Shown piece after piece: positions 41,001 through 45,435 of a stretch of 45,435 nucleotides of DNA. The translations under genes and the position numbers were made by a program. This DNA comes from JAWLCQ01 sp041687095 (GTDB taxonomy: Bacteria > Planctomycetota > Phycisphaerae > SM23-33): the NCBI GenBank assembly GCA_041687095.1, contig JAWLCQ010000019.1:1-45435 (forward strand). Direction: 5' to 3'. Below the pieces are notes generated by a model. That model was given only the letters and a program-made list of their open reading frames with translations. It was not told the DNA's origin and did not search any database. The stretch's first letter is position 1; every line of letters starts with the position of its first letter.

Positions 41001-42052
41001 CCGGGGCGGGTAAGGGCGTGCACGGTCAGCAGCGTGTCCTTCGCCGCGAGCTGGGGCTCCAGCGTTCCGTCGAGCGTGGCGACGAAGGTGCACTCGTCCC
41101 GCGACCGCAGGTAGGGCGGGGCGGTCGCGATCTCACGCTTCGCCTGCGGGTCGGTCCACTGGTGGTCGGCCTCGTAGAAGATCCGGACCTCCTTGCTGAT
41201 GCGGACCTCGTCGATCCGCCCCACCAGGCCGCTATCGCCCTTGGCGTTGTTGCCCGCGCGGACGACCCCGCTGAGGCTCCCCAGCACCCGCTGCACCGGT
41301 CCGTCCGTCACCTTGGCCGCCACCGACCCGTTCACCCGCACGGCGATCGTGGCGGGGTACTTGTGCTCGATCCAGTTGATCAGCTCCGCGGTGGGCCCGC
41401 TGACGGTGAGGGCGACGTGGGTCCACGTGCCCGCCGGCACCTTGGCGTCCACCGTCGCCTGCCGCTCGCCCGCGACGTAGAGTTCCAGCGTCCCGTCGGC
41501 CGAGGCGCGGAGTTCCAGCACGCTGGTTCCGCGCAGGGGCGAGTCGTAGGACAGGACGGTCCCGGCCGCGCCGTCGTTGCGGCTCACCCAGCACTCGACG
41601 GTGCTGGGGGAACCGGCCTTCAGCTCCCGGTAGACCGGGCTCACGAGGGCGGACTGGGCGTCGGGGAGTTCGAGCGCCCCGTGGTCATAGCCGTTCTCGA
41701 CGTGCCTGGCGTTTCCGATGAGGGTGGCGTCCCCGCGCATGAGGCTGCTGTCGAGGGTCTTCTTCCCGCCGACCTTGTCGCCCTCGTCGCGGAGGATGAG
41801 TCCGGCGGTGGGGTCGTCGTCGGCGTCGTCGGCGAGGAGCTTGGCCTCCAGTTCCTTGAGGTTGCCGGCCCCCCCCGCGTCGTCGAGGTGGAAGAGCCCG
41901 AGGGTGAACTGGTCGGCGGAGTAGGCCAGCCACCAGCACGCGTGGGTGCGGTAGTCCTTGTTGGGGTCGGCGGCGAAGGCGGTGGTGAAGGCCAGCCCGG
42001 CCAGGAGCAGCAGGGCCAGCGAGTACATCGTCCGTCGGTCGTTGCGGCGCAT
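38009..42052 (-). CDS. Secreted giant protein with LamG domains and GH123-like/DUF6067 region
   Basis: 1347 residues from the ATG at 42052, with GGAG upstream. A signal peptide (1-27, YSLALLLLAGLAFTTAFA then ADP) is followed by two concanavalin-like LamG domains (about 100-290 and 380-540; TWTHVALTV and TWHHVVVTWDGNRARAYMDG). A beta-rich middle follows, and then a glycoside-hydrolase-like region (about 780-1340) with WIPYVFLGDDWRGMAWFAEN, DAWLGPMRDPSVGP and WIHMTRTFFTPALAFGD. This second half resembles proteins annotated DUF6067 or GH123-like. It is probably an exported polysaccharide-binding or -cleaving protein. Catalytic residues are not proven. The gene is monocistronic. Confidence 0.78.
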   Translation of the reverse strand: MRRNDRRTMYSLALLLLAGLAFTTAFAADPNKDYRTHACWWLAYSADQFTLGLFHLDDAGGAGNLKELEAKLLADDADDDPTAGLILRDEGDKVGGKKTLDSSLMRGDATLIGNARHVENGYDHGALELPDAQSALVSPVYRELKAGSPSTVECWVSRNDGAAGTVLSYDSPLRGTSVLELRASADGTLELYVAGERQATVDAKVPAGTWTHVALTVSGPTAELINWIEHKYPATIAVRVNGSVAAKVTDGPVQRVLGSLSGVVRAGNNAKGDSGLVGRIDEVRISKEVRIFYEADHQWTDPQAKREIATAPPYLRSRDECTFVATLDGTLEPQLAAKDTLLTVHALTRPGATMAKPDPEFVRGVRGQGLLCGPQYAMPIWSAPGNVRTEGGSVEFWFQPHDWDNRKEQGYTDPMEFVPLLRVKKVGGKKGGGESFLALRVLHKRPMKGERPPDIFAGTWHHVVVTWDGNRARAYMDGKRMPDSVLAIHYDKSATGEALQEIVIEPVNPGGDYLGQRTILDEVRFYNRPLAPQEVANAHARFLPEPPLKELPFANVEPWMNIVQKKTGVTADLLSPHRDQVASVALKVLNPEGKTIGTGTIERIENGKGYVEMRDVDLTWGEHRIELAYLDAGGKPIDTQTIIRDRVKPAWLGNTLGIHPGKVLPGWAPLKVQGDTIEMLLRTVVLGGDGLPKQIIARDEPLLAAPITVTATAGGKALEWTPAAAPRVESAAADIVVTSGSAKAGKLTAKTRITTEFDGLMKVEMELAPEGEVALDSLTIDIPYRQDRATLMGYWTGGGFRGATYYGHTWGKPGDTGPVFRSNDPKRGRGPTRGSWIPYVFLGDDWRGMAWFAENDRGWTKSSENPAVEIVRSEGTVTLRLNILTEPTTLTEPRTLVFGLQPVPIKELPTDHRVRAMNVRFDFVDSFSKQSLKGEGGIFGGGMAIFPRDHDWDAAKKRAEIHKMHYGECRGYTKPYLYTDRQWPQLPPDAGEHRGPWYTSGHFRHLRDAQDCLIWNYDQWLKHEVIRAFYIDDAWLGPMRDPSVGPAYVMEDGKVQPGFEWFDYHEFTKRLRWIMHENDMEPLIWIHMTRTFFTPALAFGDIILDGEDRFQAWGSKADFMDCWPQGDLRFNNGRKWGLIPVWFNKVGADAPKQIDMPHWEYRQWRSYYGALLAHDITNVGGGPQDAEACGALSAESTFVGYWEPQNPVTPKTPGRFASLYTLPDRVVLVAVNRAKDANTTELAIDTEALFGQGVTLADVEIRDVDTYDPPKGDDVTRVQRPKGPEMDLGGDDELEDLFAETAKDVERRELEKQGVFFYDDHNFNLEDGLLKLRIRPHDYRLLVLRKK

Positions 42053-42180
42053 AGCGAGTCTCCAGATACGAGCGTCCCTGGGGGGATTCCGCCAGGGCGC
42101 AGATTCCACGTGCGTCCAGCATGTGGAACCGTCCGGGCGGGCGCGGGTTCCGCAGGTTCCCGAAGGCAGGGGGGATGCAG

Positions 42181-42264
42181 AGGTGAGAGGTTAGAGGTTA
42201 GAGGTGAGAGGTGAGAGTCCCGAAGGATCCGCCGACGAGCACCCTCACTTCTCACCTCTCACCT
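42181..42264. repeat. Inverted pair of AGGTGAG heptamer arrays
   Basis: Five units on the left (AGGTGAG, AGGTTAG, AGGTTAG, AGGTGAG, AGGTGAG; 42181-42215) face three units on the right (CTCACTT, CTCACCT, CTCACCT; 42244-42264), which are the reverse complement. The arms give a perfect 15-bp stem. It lies between the LamG gene and the methyltransferase gene. The same heptamers occur at 14776. Confidence 0.85.
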
Positions 42265-42319
42265 TCTCCTGTCCTCCGCTGCCTGGAGCGGAGCTTGCCG
42301 TTCCGAGGGGCCGGGGGCG

Positions 42320-43033
42320 TCAGCGGGTGCGTTTGAGGCATCGGTAGGTCGCGGCCACTCCGCCCTCGTAGCTCGCCTCGTCGATGACGAACCCCGCGCG
42401 GAGGAGGAGGACCTCCATGATCCAGTCGAGGGTCATGAACTCCTCCCGGAAGTCGCGGGCGGCGTCGGCGGCGAGGTCGGGTCCGCCCGCCCGCTCCAGG
42501 TTCCGGAGGATCCGCTGGAACTCCTGCTCGTAGTTGTCGGGCGAGAAGGAGTAGACGGCGTCGGAGAGGTAGAGCGTTCCGCCCTCCCGCAGGAGTCTCG
42601 CCATCCGCCGCAGGGCGATGAACTTCCAGAAGTCCGGGAGGTGGTGGAGCGTCGCCTGGCAGACGATGATGTCCAGGAGCGGCCCGTCGTGGTCGTACGT
42701 CAGGAGCGAGGCGCGGCGGAACTCGACGTTGTCCGCCCCCGCGTCACGGGCGCGGCGGACGGCGAGTTCGAGCATCGCGGGGCTCAGGTCCACCGCGTAG
42801 ACCTTGGCGCAGGTGCGGGCGGCGGCGACGGCGAACGCGCCGCTCCCGGCCCCCATGTCCAGCACGGTGTGATGTGCCCGCAGGCCGAGCTTCGTTACCA
42901 GGCGGCGGATGCTGGCGTCATCGTTCCACAGCGACGCGCTCAGCCGCTCCCACCGGTCGGCCTGCACCGGATCGGTCCAGTCCACTCCCAGGGGTCTCGT
43001 CTCGTCGCGCATCCACTGTGGAATCGTGCTCAT
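42320..43033 (-). CDS. Class I SAM-dependent methyltransferase
   Basis: 237 residues from the ATG at 43033, with AAGGAG at ideal spacing. SAM-binding motif I is VLDMGAGSGAFAVAAA (about 58-73), followed by the acidic residue in YAVDLSPAML, and QATLHHLPDFW and LLREGGTLYLSD later. The fold is that of small-molecule methyltransferases of the UbiE/Methyltransf_11 group; the N-terminal MSTIPQWMRDETRPLGVDW is a distinctive lead-in. The substrate is not evident. A second methyltransferase lies upstream on the same strand across a long palindrome, with no close operon spacing. Confidence 0.87.
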   Translation of the reverse strand: MSTIPQWMRDETRPLGVDWTDPVQADRWERLSASLWNDDASIRRLVTKLGLRAHHTVLDMGAGSGAFAVAAARTCAKVYAVDLSPAMLELAVRRARDAGADNVEFRRASLLTYDHDGPLLDIIVCQATLHHLPDFWKFIALRRMARLLREGGTLYLSDAVYSFSPDNYEQEFQRILRNLERAGGPDLAADAARDFREEFMTLDWIMEVLLLRAGFVIDEASYEGGVAATYRCLKRTR

Positions 43034-43138
43034 GTTGCTTCTCCTTCCAAAGCTGTCCTGACGTTGCATCCAACGTACCCGGACTGCGTCCGGGAATCTC
43101 GTATGCCCACACCGCGTGGGGACTGCCTGCAGCACGTG

Positions 43139-43335
43139 CAATGCCCACGGGACAAGCCCCAGCGGGGCGGTCCCGTGGGACGGTCGGGAACGACCGGGGC
43201 ACTGCGGTTCCGTGCAGGGACCTGCCCCACAGGAGGTCCGCCTGGAACTTCCGGTGTACCCAGGTCCCTGCACGGAGCGGAGCGGTTCGGTTGCCGGGGC
43301 CGTCCCACGGGGCAGACAGCGCCCCGTGGGCATTG
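43139..43335. repeat. Family G nested palindrome (REPIN-like pair)
   Basis: 197 bp. The outer ends CAATGCCCACGGG and CCCGTGGGCATTG are perfect 13-mers. A second perfect pair, CCGTGCAGGGACCTG (43210-43224) and CAGGTCCCTGCACGG (43261-43275), lies inside. Each half carries its own hairpin (CCCACGGGA/TCCCGTGGG and CCCACGGGGC/GCCCCGTGGG). It fills the 338-bp gap 43034-43371 between the methyltransferases; nothing else is seen there. A single copy of the half is at 32286. Confidence 0.85.
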
Positions 43336-43371
43336 GTCCGCGGGCAGCCGCGACGGCGGGGAGTCCGGGGC

Positions 43372-44004
43372 CTATCCCGGGCGCCCCTTCGCCCGCAGGG
43401 GGCGACGGGCGGCGATGAGCGGGTGCGCATCGGCGTCGGGCTGTCCGGGTGCGGTGCAGGGCGCCGTCTCCAGCACCTCGGCCCCGCACTCCGTGAGCCA
43501 CTCGCCCACCGCATCACGCGGGGTCGGGGCGCTCAGCAGCACCGCCCCGCCGGGACGGACCACGCGGAGCATCTCGCGGACCGCGGGCTCGCGGCGGTCG
43601 AGGACGTAGCTCAGCGGGCCCCCGAAGGCGACGACGGCGTCGAAGGTCCCCTCGACGATCCAGGGCATGCTGCAGACGTCCCCGCGGACGCGTGCGACGA
43701 CCGCGAGGTCGAACCCCAACTCCTCGGCGTGGCGGCGGTTGAGGTCGAGCTGCACCTGCGAGACGTCCACCTGGACGATGCGCGCCCCGAGGTCCGCCAG
43801 GACCTGCGTGAACCGCCCCGGCCCGGGCCCGATCTCCAGCACGCGGTCGCCCGCGCGGACGTGCTGCTCCAGGAACGAGCGGTGGACGTGGAACATCACC
43901 TCGTCGGCGGGCGTGCGGACCATGCGGTCCCACTCGCGCTCGCCGTAGTCGTCGTAGAACTGCCGTACCCACTCGCTGTCATACACATACTGTTCGGTCA
44001 TCAT
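43372..44004 (-). CDS. Class I SAM-dependent methyltransferase (second)
   Basis: 210 residues from the ATG at 44004, preceded by GGGGTGA; ATGs at 44001 and 44022 are alternatives. It begins MMTEQYVYDSEWVRQFYDDYGEREWDR. SAM motif I is VLEIGPGPGRFTQVLADLG, the acidic motif II is QVDVSQVQLDLN, and the later VVAFGGPLSYVLDRR and MLRVVRPGGAVLLSAP fit a Methyltransf_11/25 domain. The substrate is unknown. The upstream region has an intrinsic terminator at 44050-44080 behind a good promoter, so expression may depend on readthrough of that terminator. The downstream gene is also a methyltransferase but beyond a long palindrome. Confidence 0.85.
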   Translation of the reverse strand: MMTEQYVYDSEWVRQFYDDYGEREWDRMVRTPADEVMFHVHRSFLEQHVRAGDRVLEIGPGPGRFTQVLADLGARIVQVDVSQVQLDLNRRHAEELGFDLAVVARVRGDVCSMPWIVEGTFDAVVAFGGPLSYVLDRREPAVREMLRVVRPGGAVLLSAPTPRDAVGEWLTECGAEVLETAPCTAPGQPDADAHPLIAARRPLRAKGRPG

Positions 44005-44049
44005 GTCAATCACCCCGGTCATGCAAAGAACCCCGTACTGGTCTAAAAG

Positions 44050-44080
44050 AAAAAGCCCGTTCGACAGGAACGGGCTTTTT
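44050..44080 (-). terminator. Intrinsic terminator, 13-bp stem with U-run
   Basis: AAAAAGCCCGTTC, 5-nt loop, GAACGGGCTTTTT: a perfect 13-bp stem. On the minus strand it is followed by CTTTT, giving the better U-tract in that direction. It ends the transcript from the promoter at 44238-44266 and lies 28 bp before the 44022 start of the methyltransferase. It is the clearest intrinsic terminator in the window. Confidence 0.85.
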
Positions 44081-44116
44081 GGAATTCCTCGTGACGTGTC
44101 TTGGTTCAGGAAAGCG

Positions 44117-44230
44117 TCACGGCCCGGTCCTCGCTGCGCTCGTGGTGCAGATGCACCACATCCCGCATCCGGGTACACCGGAGGCGGAATGCTTCAGCGA
44201 AGAAACAAAATGAGCCCGGAACGTTTCCAT
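44117..44230 (-). CDS. Possible leaderless 37-residue peptide, Cys-containing
   Basis: The ATG at 44230 lies 7 nt after the TAGAAA -10 box. The frame encodes 37 residues beginning METFRAHFVSSLKH, with the C-terminal part GVPGCGMWCICTTS, holding three Cys. No ribosome site exists, as expected of a leaderless start. There is no recognised family. Much of the DNA also folds into hairpins, so the frame may be chance. It could also be a leader peptide or a precursor peptide for the nearby methyltransferases; none of these is supported beyond position. Confidence 0.2.
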   Translation of the reverse strand: METFRAHFVSSLKHSASGVPGCGMWCICTTSAARTGP

Positions 44231-44237
44231 AGCGATC

Positions 44238-44266
44238 TTTCTATCCGGCAGATCCGCTTTCGTCAA
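44238..44266 (-). promoter_or_regulatory. Strong sigma70-type promoter
   Basis: Minus strand: TTGACG (44266-44261), 17-bp spacer, TAGAAA (44243-44238). Five of six and four of six bases match the consensus at ideal spacing. It points towards the terminator at 44050 and the methyltransferase gene. Confidence 0.6.
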
Positions 44267-44301
44267 GAGGGAATCGAGAAGAAAGGTGAGAGGCTCGAGG
44301 G

Positions 44302-44446
44302 GATGCGCATCATACGCGTTCCACTTGGTTCGCGGGCGGGCGCCGTGGTTTGCGGAGCGAAGCGGCTTGCCTCGGCGGAGCCTTGGCGGAGACGGGAGCA
44401 ACCACGTCAGACCGACGCTGCCCGGGAATCACCTGGGATGCGCATC
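44302..44446. repeat. Family A full-length element, copy with 31-bp loop insert
   Basis: The ends contain GATGCGCATC (44302-44311) and GGGATGCGCATC (44435-44446). The hairpin arms CCGTGGTTTGC and GCAACCACG are conserved, but the loop carries an extra 31 bp (CTTGCCTCGGCGGAGCC, then TTGGCGGAGACGGG). The tail CAGACCGACGCTGCCCGGG matches the copy at 34047. The right end overlaps the TGA stop of the GspE gene. Confidence 0.85.
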
Positions 44447-45435
44447 AGACCTCCAGGACCACGACCCTTCGCATCTCGTCGAGCGTCGTCAGACCGACGC
44501 TGACCTTGAGGGCCGTGTCCTGCTGGAGCGTGGTGAGGCGGGGGGCGGAACTGGCGATGATCCTCTCGTTCTCGCCGCTGGAGATGGCTTGGCGGACGGC
44601 GTCGTCGACGGGGAGCATTTCGGCGACGGCGAGGCGGCCGAGGAAGCCCGTCCGCAGGCAGCGGGTGCACCCGTGGGGCTCGAAGATCTCGGTCGATGAG
44701 GGGGCCCCGAGGAACTCCGCCTCCTCGCTCGTCAGGGGGCGGGGGGTGCGGCAGGAGGGGCACAGGCGGCGGACGAGGCGCTGCGAGAGGACCGCCGACA
44801 GCGTGGCGGCGATCATGTACGGCTCGCATCCCATGTCGACGAGGCGGGTGACGGCCCCGACGGCGGTGGAGGTGTGGAGGGTGGAGAGCACGAGGTGGCC
44901 CGTCGCGGCGGCGCGGAGGGCGATCTCGGCGGTTTCGCGGTCGCGGATCTCCCCGACCATCAGCACGTCGGGGTCGTGCCGGAGCAGCGCCCGCAGGGCG
45001 GAGGAGAACGTCACCCGCCCGCCGGCGTCGACCTCGATCTGGGAGACGCCCGGAATGGAGTACTCGACGGGGTCCTCGACCGTCATGATGTTGAGGGTGG
45101 GAACGGCGATCTTTCGCAGGAGGGTGTAGAGCGTCGTGGTCTTGCCGCTGCCGGTGGGCCCGCTGACGAGGATCAGCCCCGAGCCCCGCCGGACGATCGC
45201 GTCGATGCGCTCCTGCATGTCATGGGTGAACCCCAGCCCGCCCAGCGTCAGCTCCCGCGACTCGCTCCCCAGCAGGCGGAGCGTGGCCCGCTCCCCGTCC
45301 CGGGTCGGGCTGGTCGCGAGGCGGACATCGAAGGCTCGGCCCTGGGCCTCGGGCAGCTCGTAGACGAGGCTGCCGTCCTGCGGCTCACGCGTGATGGTGA
45401 TGTCCATCTGCGCCAGCACCTTCAGCCTCGACAGC
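44445..45435 (-). CDS. GspE/PilB-type secretion or pilus ATPase, C-terminal part
   Basis: About 330 residues, entering from the window edge. The frame is open to the edge and reads LSRLKVLAQMDI, so the GTG at 45419 is internal and not the start. The secretion ATPase core is clear: Walker A GPTGSGKTTTLY, Asp box, Walker B LMVGEIRDRETAEIALRAA, His box TLHTSTAVGAVTRLVDMG, and a C-terminal zinc module (CPSC ... CTRC). The enzyme drives pseudopilus or type IV pilus assembly at the inner membrane. Its N-terminal domains lie outside the window, so type II secretion versus pilus cannot be settled. Confidence 0.9.
   Translation of the reverse strand, partial: LSRLKVLAQMDITITREPQDGSLVYELPEAQGRAFDVRLATSPTRDGERATLRLLGSESRELTLGGLGFTHDMQERIDAIVRRGSGLILVSGPTGSGKTTTLYTLLRKIAVPTLNIMTVEDPVEYSIPGVSQIEVDAGGRVTFSSALRALLRHDPDVLMVGEIRDRETAEIALRAAATGHLVLSTLHTSTAVGAVTRLVDMGCEPYMIAATLSAVLSQRLVRRLCPSCRTPRPLTSEEAEFLGAPSSTEIFEPHGCTRCLRTGFLGRLAVAEMLPVDDAVRQAISSGENERIIASSAPRLTTLQQDTALKVSVGLTTLDEMRRVVVLEV

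Larger units (their letters stand above)
44050..44230 (-). ncRNA. Candidate structured small RNA or leader
   Basis: A transcript from the promoter at 44238-44266 would run about 180 nt to the terminator at 44050. On the minus strand it folds into separate hairpins: CCGCCTCCGG-TGTAC-CCGGATGCGG (one mismatch), GTGGTGC-ATCT-GCACCAC, CGTGACG...CGTCACG, and the terminator stem. Its A/T content in the first 40 nt is higher than in the surroundings. It could be a free sRNA, an attenuating leader for the methyltransferase, or the mRNA of the 37-codon frame. It does not match a known RNA class I recognise. Confidence 0.4.

Noticed and set aside
38042..42214. 1390-residue open frame opposite the LamG gene
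   Set aside because: It is an antisense shadow in GC-rich DNA; the minus-strand frame has a signal peptide and recognisable domains.
44117..44401. 94-residue minus-strand protein
   Set aside because: Its first half is encoded by the family A repeat. Only the last 37 codons, after the promoter, are kept as a low-confidence candidate.
1..45435. tRNA, rRNA, tmRNA or complete insertion sequence
   Set aside because: No T-loop/acceptor pattern, rRNA-like stretch, or transposase frame was recognised by eye; a covariance-model scan would settle short RNAs.

Overview
The window is a GC-rich chromosomal segment with strongly C/G-biased third codon positions. The gene content points to a Planctomycetota-like bacterium, perhaps of the class Phycisphaerae: a MoxR / DUF58 / VWA / giant membrane protein / squalene-cyclase-repeat operon, a LamG plus glycoside-hydrolase-like secreted giant, several carbohydrate enzymes of GH130, GH36-like, GH13 and GH101-like type, and gene borders full of palindromic repeats. 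The taxonomic call is inference; there is no rRNA or other marker in the window.

Layout. 1-762: start of a P2-type cation ATPase (cut by the window edge), divergent from a GH130 enzyme (837-1754). Then an aldo/keto reductase and a 65-residue membrane protein. 3616-6654 (minus): folP, diadenylate cyclase and YbbR, a c-di-AMP module whose cyclase has an altered DGA motif. 6815-9345 (plus): a type II restriction-modification pair (N6-adenine methylase plus a XamI-like nuclease, ATGA overlap). 9407-11068 (minus): GH13 enzyme. 11344-16092 (plus): asd, aminotransferase, truA and a Gfo/Idh/MocA oxidoreductase. 16568-18849 (minus): alpha-galactosidase-like enzyme and a DUF202 membrane protein. 19334-32120 (plus): a tightly coupled operon of MoxR ATPase, DUF58, two membrane VWA proteins, a 1456-residue membrane/periplasmic protein and a squalene-cyclase-repeat protein. 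32446-34047 (plus): GH101-like hydrolase. 34150-34760 (minus): RHH/PIN toxin-antitoxin pair. 34961-37507 (minus): clpC. 38009-42052 (minus): secreted LamG protein. 42320-44004 (minus): two SAM-dependent methyltransferases. 44050-44266 (minus): a promoter, a 37-codon frame, hairpins and an intrinsic terminator. 44445-end (minus): GspE/PilB ATPase, cut by the window edge.

The most unusual layer is between the genes. Almost every gap over 100 bp is filled with short palindromic elements of at least six families, several with perfect 12-19 bp inverted ends. At ten or more sites there are tandem arrays with a strict 7-nt period, built from unrelated heptamers (GCTGAAA, GGCACTA, AGGTGAG, GAAATCC, AATCTCG types), often as inverted pairs. 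One palindromic element fills the whole gap between two convergent stop codons. No transposase or RAYT gene is present to move them.

The other leading candidates for something undescribed are the six-gene MoxR/VWA envelope operon and the promoter-to-terminator unit at 44050-44266.
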